Below, piece by piece: positions 1-5,498 of a stretch of 5,498 nucleotides of DNA. Position 1 is the first letter of the stretch; each line of letters starts with the position of its first letter. The stretch covers positions 1-5,498 of the forward strand of contig JAPJRE010000284.1 of the NCBI GenBank assembly GCA_030824725.1, in the 5' to 3' direction. The notes under the pieces were generated by a model that had not been told where the DNA came from, did no database searches, and was given only the letters and a program-made list of their open reading frames with translations. The position numbers and the translations under genes are program-made. The DNA comes from Sphingomonas sp. (GTDB lineage: Bacteria; Pseudomonadota; Alphaproteobacteria; Sphingomonadales; Sphingomonadaceae).

Positions 1-449
1 ATGGCAGCCCGTACGGCCCGCAGGGCACGCTGCGCTTCGCCGACGTGACCGTCGACGAGACCACCGGCAGCCAGGTGATCCGCGCGCTGTTCCCGAACCC
101 CAACGGGCTGCTGCTGCCGGGCATGTTCGTCCGCGCCCGCCTCGTCGAGGGTACCCAGCAGAATGCGATGCTGGTGCCGCAGCGCGCGGTCAGCCGCGAC
201 GAGCGCGGCATGCCCGTGGTGCTGATCGTCGGCGCCGGGAATAAGATCGAGCCGCGCCCGATCCAGACCAGCCGCACTGCCGGCGACAGCTGGATCGTCA
301 CCGGCGGGCTCAAGCCCGGCGACAAGGTGATCGTCGAGGGCGCGATGATGCTGCGCCCGGGCATGCCGGTCACCCCGCAGCCCTGGAACCCGAACGCCAA
401 GCCCGCTCAGGGCCAGCCGGGCGCCGCCGCTCCCGCCCAAGGGAAGTAA
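1..449 (+). CDS. RND efflux periplasmic adaptor (membrane fusion protein, AcrA/MexA type), 3' part
   Basis: This is the C-terminal 148 residues of the periplasmic adaptor that links the inner-membrane RND pump to the outer-membrane channel. The reading frame is open to the left edge (first whole codon at position 3), so the gene starts upstream; the in-frame GTG at 45 is internal. The visible part begins in the beta-barrel domain (GTLRFADVTVDETTGS, then LLPGMFVRARL) and continues into the membrane-proximal domain (LVPQRAVSRDERG, RPIQTSRTAGDSWIVTGGL, KPGDKVIVEG). These blocks match the same stretch of E. coli AcrA closely. The protein ends in a Pro/Ala/Gln-rich tail of about 25 residues, probably disordered, as is common in this family. 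The lipoyl, coiled-coil and signal-peptide parts are outside the window, so whether it is lipid-anchored cannot be told. The pump gene starts 6 bases after its stop, which indicates one operon. Confidence 0.95.
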   Translation, partial: GSPYGPQGTLRFADVTVDETTGSQVIRALFPNPNGLLLPGMFVRARLVEGTQQNAMLVPQRAVSRDERGMPVVLIVGAGNKIEPRPIQTSRTAGDSWIVTGGLKPGDKVIVEGAMMLRPGMPVTPQPWNPNAKPAQGQPGAAAPAQGK

Positions 450-455
450 AGCCCC

Positions 456-3400
456 ATGTCGCGCTATTTCATCGATCGGCCCATCTTCGCCTGGGTCATC
501 GCGATCATCATCATGCTGGCGGGCATCCTCGCGATTCGCAGCCTGCCGATCGCGCAGTTCCCGGAGATCGCGCCGCCCGCCGTCTCGATCACCGCGACCT
601 ATCCGGGCGCGGATGCCCGGACGCTGGAAAACACCACGACGCAGATCATCGAGCAGCAGCTGAAGGGGATCGATCACCTTCGCTACTTCTCGTCCTCGTC
701 CTCGTCGGCCGGTACGGTGACGATCACCCTCACCTTCGAGCAGGGCACCGATCCGGACATTGCCCAGGTGCAGGTGCAGAACAAGCTGCAGGCGGCCACC
801 CCGCTCCTGCCGCAGGAAGTGCAGCAGCAGGGCATCCAGGTCGCCAAGGCGACACAGAACTTCCTGGTGGTGATCGGCCTCTATTCGGAAGACGGCTCGC
901 ATAGCGGCACCGATCTCGCCGACTATGCCGTGTCCAAGCTGCAGGACCCGCTGTCGCGCGTGAACGGCGTCGGCGACACCCAGGTGTTCGGCTCGCAGTA
1001 CGCGATGCGCGTCTGGGTCGATCCGGTGAAGCTCAACAAATATGCGCTCACCATGGACGACGTGACCACCGCGATCCGCGCGCAGAACGCGCAGGTCTCG
1101 GCCGGCCAGCTCGGCGCCCGCCCCGCGCCGAAGGAGCAGATGCTCAACGCCACCGTGTCGGTCCAGTCGCGCCTCACCACGCCCGACGAATTCGCCAAGA
1201 TCCGCCTGAAGAGCGGTACCGACGGCTCGGTGGTGCGTCTCGGCGACGTCGCCCGCGTCGAGATCGGCGCGGAGAGCTATGGCTTCGATTCGAAGTGGAA
1301 CGGCAAGCCCGGCGCCGGCATCGGCATCAAGCTCGCCCCCGGCGCCAATGCGCTGACCACGGTCGATCTGGTCAAGGCGCGCGTCAACGAGATCGCCAAG
1401 ACCTTCCCGGCCGACATCAAGGTCATCTACCCGTACGACACCACGCCGTTCGTCCGCCTGTCAGTCGAGCAAGTGGTGCACACACTGATCGAAGCGGTGG
1501 TGCTCGTCTTCCTGGTGATGTTCCTGTTCCTGCAGAACTTCCGCGCCACGCTGATCCCGACGATCGCGGTACCGGTGGTGCTGCTCGGCACCTTCGCGGT
1601 GCTGGCGATCGCCGGCTATTCGATCAACACGCTCACCCTGTTCGGCATGGTGCTGGCGATCGGCCTGCTCGTCGACGACGCGATCGTCGTCGTCGAGAAT
1701 GTCGAGCGCCTGATCACCACCGAGCATCTCAGCCCGATCGACGCCGCGCGCAAGTCGATGGAAGAGATCACCAGCGCGCTGATCGGCATCGCGCTCGTCC
1801 TGTCGGCGGTGTTCCTGCCGATGGCGTTCTTCGGCGGCTCGACCGGCGTGATCTATCGCCAGTTCTCGATCACCATCGTCTCGGCGATGGTGCTCTCGGT
1901 GTTCGTGGCGCTGGTGCTCACCCCGGCGCTCTGCGCCACCATCCTCAAGGAGCACAATCCGGACAAGGCCAAGGGCAACGGCCCGCTCGCGCGCTTCTTC
2001 CGCTGGTTCAACCGCAATTTCGATCGCGGCCAGGCCAAGTACGAGAAGGGCGTGCGCGGCACCGCGCGCAGCTGGAAGCGCTCGGGCCTCGTCTATCTGC
2101 TGATCATCGGCGGCATGAGCTTCCTGTTCCTCCGTCTGCCCGGCGGCTTCCTCCCCGAAGAGGACCAGGGCATCGTCATCGCGCTGGTCCAGGGACCGGC
2201 GGGCGCCACCTCGGCGCGCACCGATAAGGGGCTCGACCTGATCCGCGACCATTTCCTCAAGGAGGAAGCGGGCAATGTGAAGGGCGTGTTCACGATCAAC
2301 GGCTTCAGCTTCGCGGGCGCCGGCCAGAACAGCGGCCTCGCCTTCATGCCGCTCAACGACTGGTCCGAACGCCCCGGCCGCAAGAATGCCGCCGGTTCGA
2401 TCGTCGGCCGCGCGATGGGGGTGTTCTCGCAGTATCGCGACGGCCTGATCTTCGCGATCACCCCGCCGGCGGTGCAGGAGCTCGGCAACGCGACCGGCTT
2501 CGATCTCCAGCTCGTCGACAGCGGCGGCATCGGCCATGAACGCCTGCTCCAGGCGCGCAACATGATGCTGGGCATGGCAATGCAGGACAAGCGCCTGGTC
2601 GGCGTGCGCCCCAACGCGCTCGATGACGCGCCGCAGCTCAAGGTCGACATCGACCAGGACAAGGCCAAGGCGCTCGGGCTCGACCTCGCCTCGGTCAACA
2701 GCACCATCGCCACCGCCTGGGGCGGCGCCTATGTCAACGACTTCATCGATCGCGGCCGCGTCAAGCGCGTCTATGTCCAGGCCGATGCCCCCTATCGCCT
2801 GACGCCGGAGGACATCGCCAACCTGTTCGTCCGCGGCCCCACCGGCACGATGACGCCGTTCACCGCCTTCTCGACGCTCAGCTGGGCGCAGGCGCCGGTG
2901 CAGCTCACCCGCTATAACGGCCTGCCCTCGATGGAAATCCTCGGCTCGCCCGCCCCCGGCACCTCGACCGGCGACGCGATGGCGGCGATGGAGGCGATCC
3001 ACGCGAAGCTGCCGCCGGGCACCCAGCTCGAATGGACGGGCCTCTCCTATGAGGAACGCCTGTCGGGTGGCCAGGCGCCGGCCCTCTATGCGCTGTCGCT
3101 GCTGATCGTGTTCCTCTGCCTCGCCGCGCTGTACGAGAGCTGGTCGGTGCCGATCTCGGTGATCCTGGTGGTGCCGCTGGGCGTGCTCGGTGCGCTGCTC
3201 GCGGCGTGGCTGACCGGGCTCAACAACGACATCTACCTGCAGGTCGGCCTGATCACCACGATCGGCGTGTCGGCGAAGAACGCGATCCTGATCGTCGAGT
3301 TCGCCGAGGAGCGGATGCGCGAGGGCATGAGCGCCTTCGACGCGGCGATCGAAGCCGCTAAGCTCCGTCTGCGCCCAATCCTGATGACCAGCCTCGCCTT

Positions 3401-3629
3401 CATCTTCGGCGTGCTGCCGCTGGCGATCTCCACCGGCGCGGGCGCCGGCGGCCAGAACGCGATCGGCCGCGCGGTGGTGGGCGGCATGCTCTCCGCGACG
3501 GTGCTGGCGATCTTCTTCGTGCCGATGTTCTTCGTGGTGGTGCGCAGTCTGTTCGATCGCCGCCGCAACAAGAACGCGCGCCCGGATACCAACCATGACG
3601 GCGGCGCATCTGCGCCGCAGGGAGCCTGA
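456..3629 (+). CDS. Multidrug efflux RND permease, HAE1 family (AcrB/MexB type), full length
   Basis: This is the inner-membrane proton/drug antiporter of the tripartite pump. It has 1057 residues, close to AcrB (1049), and is nearly collinear with it. Seen in the sequence: TM1 at about 10-28; a first periplasmic porter/docking region to about 335; TM2-TM6 at about 340-495; TM7 at about 540-558; a second periplasmic region to about 870; TM8-TM12 at about 874-1030; and a polar cytoplasmic tail. The proton relay is intact: D407-D408 in GLLVDDAIVVVEN, K941 in SAKNAIL, and R971 and T978 in RLRPILMTS. The drug-pocket phenylalanines F136, F178, F612, F617, F619 and F630 correspond to AcrB F136, F178, F610, F615, F617 and F628. 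The family signature GGSTGVIYRQFSITIVSAM is present at 460-478. The ATG start gives the usual MSRYFIDRPIFAWV opening, with a modest AAGGGAAG ribosome site (439-446) inside the end of the adaptor gene. Homology predicts a broad amphiphilic substrate range, but the actual substrates cannot be read from sequence. It is most like AcrB, MexB or Brucella BepE; orthology was not tested. Confidence 0.98.
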   Translation: MSRYFIDRPIFAWVIAIIIMLAGILAIRSLPIAQFPEIAPPAVSITATYPGADARTLENTTTQIIEQQLKGIDHLRYFSSSSSSAGTVTITLTFEQGTDPDIAQVQVQNKLQAATPLLPQEVQQQGIQVAKATQNFLVVIGLYSEDGSHSGTDLADYAVSKLQDPLSRVNGVGDTQVFGSQYAMRVWVDPVKLNKYALTMDDVTTAIRAQNAQVSAGQLGARPAPKEQMLNATVSVQSRLTTPDEFAKIRLKSGTDGSVVRLGDVARVEIGAESYGFDSKWNGKPGAGIGIKLAPGANALTTVDLVKARVNEIAKTFPADIKVIYPYDTTPFVRLSVEQVVHTLIEAVVLVFLVMFLFLQNFRATLIPTIAVPVVLLGTFAVLAIAGYSINTLTLFGMVLAIGLLVDDAIVVVENVERLITTEHLSPIDAARKSMEEITSALIGIALVLSAVFLPMAFFGGSTGVIYRQFSITIVSAMVLSVFVALVLTPALCATILKEHNPDKAKGNGPLARFFRWFNRNFDRGQAKYEKGVRGTARSWKRSGLVYLLIIGGMSFLFLRLPGGFLPEEDQGIVIALVQGPAGATSARTDKGLDLIRDHFLKEEAGNVKGVFTINGFSFAGAGQNSGLAFMPLNDWSERPGRKNAAGSIVGRAMGVFSQYRDGLIFAITPPAVQELGNATGFDLQLVDSGGIGHERLLQARNMMLGMAMQDKRLVGVRPNALDDAPQLKVDIDQDKAKALGLDLASVNSTIATAWGGAYVNDFIDRGRVKRVYVQADAPYRLTPEDIANLFVRGPTGTMTPFTAFSTLSWAQAPVQLTRYNGLPSMEILGSPAPGTSTGDAMAAMEAIHAKLPPGTQLEWTGLSYEERLSGGQAPALYALSLLIVFLCLAALYESWSVPISVILVVPLGVLGALLAAWLTGLNNDIYLQVGLITTIGVSAKNAILIVEFAEERMREGMSAFDAAIEAAKLRLRPILMTSLAFIFGVLPLAISTGAGAGGQNAIGRAVVGGMLSATVLAIFFVPMFFVVVRSLFDRRRNKNARPDTNHDGGASAPQGA
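3619..3624 (+). promoter_or_regulatory. Ribosome-binding site for the outer-membrane channel gene
   Basis: AGGGAG lies within the last codons of the pump gene, 10 bases before the GTG at 3635. It supports that GTG as the start and means ribosomes finishing the pump end almost on top of the next start, so translational coupling is likely. Confidence 0.6.
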
Positions 3630-3634
3630 CGGCC

Positions 3635-5065
3635 GTGACCAACCGCTTCCCCCTGATCCTCGCGCTGGCCGCGAGCACCGCGCTATCGGCGTGCAACCTG
3701 GCGCCCAGATATGCCCGGCCCGCGCCGGCGATCCCGGCGGCGCTGCCCCAGGGCGGCGTCTACCCGGCCGCCGCCACCGATGCGCCGGACATCAGCAAGG
3801 TCGGCTGGCGCGACTTCTTCGTCGACGATCGCCTGCGCCGGGTGATCCAGCTGGGCCTGGACAACAACCAGGACCTGCGCCTCGCCGCCGCCAATGTGCT
3901 GCAGGCGCGCGCGCAATACCGCGCGCAGCGGGCGGACCTGTTCCCCGCCATCGGCGTCAGCGGCACCGGCACCTACACCAACACCGCGCAGTTCGCGGCG
4001 AGTGCCGGCGGCGCGCTGGGCGGCGCGGGCGTGCAGGACGTCCAGAACTTCAGCGTGTCCGGCGGCATCACCTCCTATGAGATCGACCTGTTCGGCCGGG
4101 TGCGCAATCTCAGCCGCGCCGCGCAGGAGCAGTATTTCGCCAGCAGCGAGGCGCAGCGCGCCACCCGCGTCTCGCTGATCGGCGAGATCGCCAGCGCCTG
4201 GCTCACCCTCGCCTCGGACCGCGAGCAGCTCGCGATCGCGCAGAACACGCTCAAGGCGTTCGAGCAGTCGCTGGAGCTGACCCGGGCGCAGTTCCGCATC
4301 GGCACCGCTTCGGAGCTGGAGTCGCGCCAGGCCGAGACGAGCTACGAATCCGCCCGGAACGACGTGGCGACGGCACAGACCCGGATCGCGCAGGACATCA
4401 ACGCGCTCCAGCTGCTCACCGGCGCCACGGTTGCGCCCGAGCTGCTGCCGGAATCGCTGGGCGACGCCAAGGCGACGATCGACGCGCTGCCCGGCAACGT
4501 GCCGTCGGAAGTGCTGCTGCGCCGCCCGGACGTGCTCCAGGCCGAGCACCAGCTGATCGCGCAGAACGCCAATATCGGCGCGGCGCGCGCGGCCTTCTTC
4601 CCGAGCATCTCGCTCACCGCCACGGTGGGTTCGATCGCCTCGACGATCGGCAAGCTGTTCGGGTCCGGCACCGATACCTATACGGTCTCGCCCACCGCCT
4701 CGCTCAACATCTTCAACTTCGGCAAGAACCAGGCGAACCTGGACTATTCCAAGGCCTCGCGCGACGCGGCGGTGGCGACCTATCAGAAGACGATCCAGAC
4801 CGCCTTCCGCGAAGTCGCCGATGCGATGGCCCAGCGCGGCACGATCGACGAGCAGCTGCGGGCGCAGAGCGCGCGGGCCAATGCGGCGGAGGTCGCGGCG
4901 CGGCTGTCCGACGCGCGCTACCGGGCCGGCGTCGATTCGTTCCTCACCGTGCTCGACTCGCAGCGCACCGCCTATGCCGCCGAGCAGAGCCTGGTCACCA
5001 CGCGGCTAACCCGCGCGAGCAACTTGGTAACCCTGTATAGAACCTTAGGTGGAGGGCTAGACTAG
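3635..5065 (+). CDS. Outer-membrane channel lipoprotein of RND efflux system (OprM/NodT family)
   Basis: This 476-residue protein is the outer-membrane duct, which works as a trimer, of the pump encoded just upstream. The GTG start at 3635 gives a well-formed lipoprotein signal peptide: N-terminal MTNR, a hydrophobic stretch, then the lipobox L17-S18-A19-C20. This is followed by NLAPRYARP, the usual start of the mature NodT-type protein, so it should be lipidated at C20. The two family repeats are visible. Repeat one has GWRDFF at 57-62, DNNQDLRLAAANVLQARAQ at 76-94, YEIDLFGRVR at 148-157 and RIGTASELESRQAE at 221-234. Repeat two has LLRRPDVLQAE at 294-304, NIGAARAAFFPSISLTAT at 313-330, FREVADAM at 391-398 and YRAGVDSFLTVLDSQR at 429-444. 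A Gly/Ala-rich stretch at 121-133 probably belongs to a surface loop of the barrel. It begins 5 bases after the pump stop. The last 20 or so codons are unusually AT-rich, with codons rare elsewhere in the window (TTA, AGA, CTA, GTA). Confidence 0.96.
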   Translation: MTNRFPLILALAASTALSACNLAPRYARPAPAIPAALPQGGVYPAAATDAPDISKVGWRDFFVDDRLRRVIQLGLDNNQDLRLAAANVLQARAQYRAQRADLFPAIGVSGTGTYTNTAQFAASAGGALGGAGVQDVQNFSVSGGITSYEIDLFGRVRNLSRAAQEQYFASSEAQRATRVSLIGEIASAWLTLASDREQLAIAQNTLKAFEQSLELTRAQFRIGTASELESRQAETSYESARNDVATAQTRIAQDINALQLLTGATVAPELLPESLGDAKATIDALPGNVPSEVLLRRPDVLQAEHQLIAQNANIGAARAAFFPSISLTATVGSIASTIGKLFGSGTDTYTVSPTASLNIFNFGKNQANLDYSKASRDAAVATYQKTIQTAFREVADAMAQRGTIDEQLRAQSARANAAEVAARLSDARYRAGVDSFLTVLDSQRTAYAAEQSLVTTRLTRASNLVTLYRTLGGGLD

Positions 5066-5126
5066 AGGCTTGCCACTTGCGCGAATCGGCATAGTCTCTC
5101 GATCCAATAGGAGAAGGAGAGGTGTC
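5066..5126 (+). other. Intergenic gap between channel gene and small gene
   Basis: These 61 bases carry no gene. An in-frame TTG at 5070 would extend the small gene leftward, but 10 of the 19 codons between it and 5127 end in A or T, against 7 of 100 inside the small gene, so the stretch looks non-coding. I see no hairpin followed by a T-run, so read-through from the efflux operon is possible. A weak promoter-like pair (TTGCCA at 5070-5075, TAGTCT at 5092-5097, 16 bases apart) is too poor to call. Confidence 0.6.
5109..5122 (+). promoter_or_regulatory. Strong purine-rich ribosome-binding site for the small gene
   Basis: The run AGGAGAAGGAGAGG contains AGGAG (5109-5113) and AAGGAG (5114-5119). 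The second copy is 7 bases before the GTG at 5127, an ideal spacing. It is the strongest Shine-Dalgarno sequence in the window and fixes the start of the downstream gene. Confidence 0.75.
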
Positions 5127-5429
5127 GTGTCGCTGAACGAAGTGCACCCCGAACAGGACCAGGGCCTGCCCCCGCTGCCCGTGCAGGCCTCGGACGAAAG
5201 CATGATCATCCTCGAGGGCCTGTTGTGCGTGATGCGGGAAAAGAACCTGCTCTCGCGCCAGGACCTCGAGCTGCTCTGCCAGAAGGTCGAGCGCCGCGCC
5301 GCGGGCGTGAGCAAGAACCCCCTGCCCTGCTGCCCGGACAAGGCGGCGAACGCGCGCAACTATATCCAGCGCCTCGCCGACTATCTGGGCCAGCGCTATG
5401 GCGGCAAGCACCTGCGCCGGGTGAGCTGA
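5127..5429 (+). CDS. Hypothetical small cysteine-containing protein, 100 residues, function unknown
   Basis: I do not recognise this family. That it is coding is well supported: 93 of its 100 sense codons end in G or C (the exceptions are four GAA and three TAT), and a near-ideal ribosome site precedes the GTG start. The protein has no signal peptide or membrane segment, so it is probably cytoplasmic. Residues 1-22 are Pro/Glu/Gln-rich and likely disordered. Three likely helices follow, at about 23-38 (ESMIILEGLLCVMREK), 43-59 (SRQDLELLCQKVERRAA) and 71-91 (DKAANARNYIQRLADYLGQRY), and then a basic end (GGKHLRRVS). The four cysteines are C34, C51 and the pair C68-C69 in PLPCCPD, placed at 17-residue steps, which might bind metal or act as thiols. 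The first two helices, joined by a short NLLS turn, loosely resemble a SHOCT-like helical hairpin, but this is only a pattern impression. It lies 61 bases after the channel gene on the same strand; a functional link to the pump is unproven. Confidence 0.85.
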   Translation: MSLNEVHPEQDQGLPPLPVQASDESMIILEGLLCVMREKNLLSRQDLELLCQKVERRAAGVSKNPLPCCPDKAANARNYIQRLADYLGQRYGGKHLRRVS

Positions 5430-5436
5430 GCGCTTA

Positions 5437-5453
5437 GGCCGGCCCGCCCGGCC
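5437..5453. other. GC-only hairpin after the small gene
   Basis: GGCCGG at 5437-5442 pairs perfectly with CCGGCC at 5448-5453 around a 5-base loop, beginning 8 bases after the small gene's stop. No T-run follows, so it is not a classical intrinsic terminator. It could still slow polymerase or protect the mRNA 3' end, or be a chance product of very GC-rich sequence. Confidence 0.4.
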
Positions 5454-5459
5454 CCGCCC

Positions 5460-5486
5460 GTCATCCCGGCGAAAGCCGGGATCCAT
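5460..5486. repeat. REP-like palindromic repeat (GTCATCCCGGC-GAAA-GCCGGGATCCA type)
   Basis: ATCCCGGC at 5463-5470 pairs exactly with GCCGGGAT at 5475-5482, giving an 8-bp stem closed by a GAAA loop, which is a GNRA-type tetraloop when read as + strand RNA. The GTC before it and CCAT after it complete a form I know as a recurrent intergenic palindrome in many alphaproteobacterial genomes, including sphingomonads. Only one copy is in the window, so its repetitive nature rests on recognition rather than on what is shown here. The remaining bases to 5498 hold nothing else I can identify. Confidence 0.75.
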
Positions 5487-5498
5487 TGGGGTCTCCGG

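Noticed and set aside
1295..2227. Second + strand open frame (310 codons) inside the pump gene
   Set aside because: It is an out-of-frame reading of the pump gene, rich in Arg, His, Gly and Ala, with no ribosome site or domain.
1461..3596. Very long open frame on the minus strand (711 codons) opposite the pump gene
   Set aside because: Its translation is dominated by Arg, His, Glu, Asp and Ala with no recognisable domain, as expected for the antisense of a GC-rich gene whose third positions avoid A/T. The + strand frame encodes an intact AcrB-type pump across the same bases.
3683..4549. Minus-strand open frame of 288 codons opposite the channel gene
   Set aside because: It is low-complexity Arg/Gly/Ala sequence and a shadow of the well-supported outer-membrane channel gene.
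5031..5056. Terminator hairpin at the end of the channel gene (CCCT pairing with AGGG around the ACCT/AGGT stem)
   Set aside because: The stems are only 4 bp with a lopsided internal loop, lie within the coding sequence and lack a following T-run.
5070..5097. Promoter for the small gene (TTGCCA, 16 bases, TAGTCT)
   Set aside because: The -10 element matches only about half of the consensus and the pair is no better than chance would give; not called without transcript data.
5070..5126. N-terminal extension of the small protein from the TTG at 5070
   Set aside because: More than half of these codons end in A or T and they read through the Shine-Dalgarno run as Arg-rich sequence; the GTG at 5127 has ideal spacing to that site.
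4995..5486. Minus-strand open frame of 163 codons running from the REP palindrome into the channel gene
   Set aside because: It begins inside the REP repeat (MDPGFRRDDG is the usual artefactual translation of this palindrome) and runs antisense to the small gene, whose third-position GC bias marks the + strand as coding.

Overview
The window carries the distal part of a tripartite multidrug-efflux operon of the AcrA-AcrB-OprM (HAE1-RND) type, read left to right on the + strand. A small, tightly coding gene of unknown function follows, and then a repeat-containing intergenic end. The DNA is strongly GC-rich, with G or C at nearly every third codon position. The operon order (adaptor, pump, lipoprotein outer-membrane factor) and the palindromic repeat at the right edge both fit an alphaproteobacterium. 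A sphingomonad is my best guess, but this is an inference from composition and sequence style, not from a marker gene.

Layout. Positions 1-449 hold the last 148 codons of the periplasmic adaptor (membrane fusion protein); its start lies outside the window. Positions 456-3629 hold a full-length 1057-residue RND permease that follows E. coli AcrB almost position for position. It retains the proton-relay residues (D407, D408, K941, R971, T978) and the phenylalanines of the drug pocket. Positions 3635-5065 hold a 476-residue outer-membrane channel lipoprotein of the OprM/NodT family, starting at GTG. The gaps between these three genes are 6 and 5 bases, and the ribosome-binding sites lie at the very ends of the preceding genes, so they are almost certainly co-transcribed and translationally linked. 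Together they would form a trimeric pump, a periplasmic adaptor sleeve and an outer-membrane duct that expels amphiphilic compounds using the proton gradient.

After a 61-base gap with no visible terminator, 5127-5429 encodes a 100-residue, probably cytoplasmic helical protein with four cysteines (C34, C51, C68, C69). It has the best Shine-Dalgarno sequence in the window. I do not recognise its family. The last 69 bases hold a GC-only hairpin and a REP-like palindrome with an 8-bp stem and a GAAA loop.

Most of the window is an ordinary, intact efflux operon. The items that deserve a second look are the small cysteine-bearing protein, the abrupt AT-rich, rare-codon end of the channel gene that leads into it, and the paired hairpins at the right edge. 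No regulator, mobile element, tRNA, rRNA or CRISPR array is visible.
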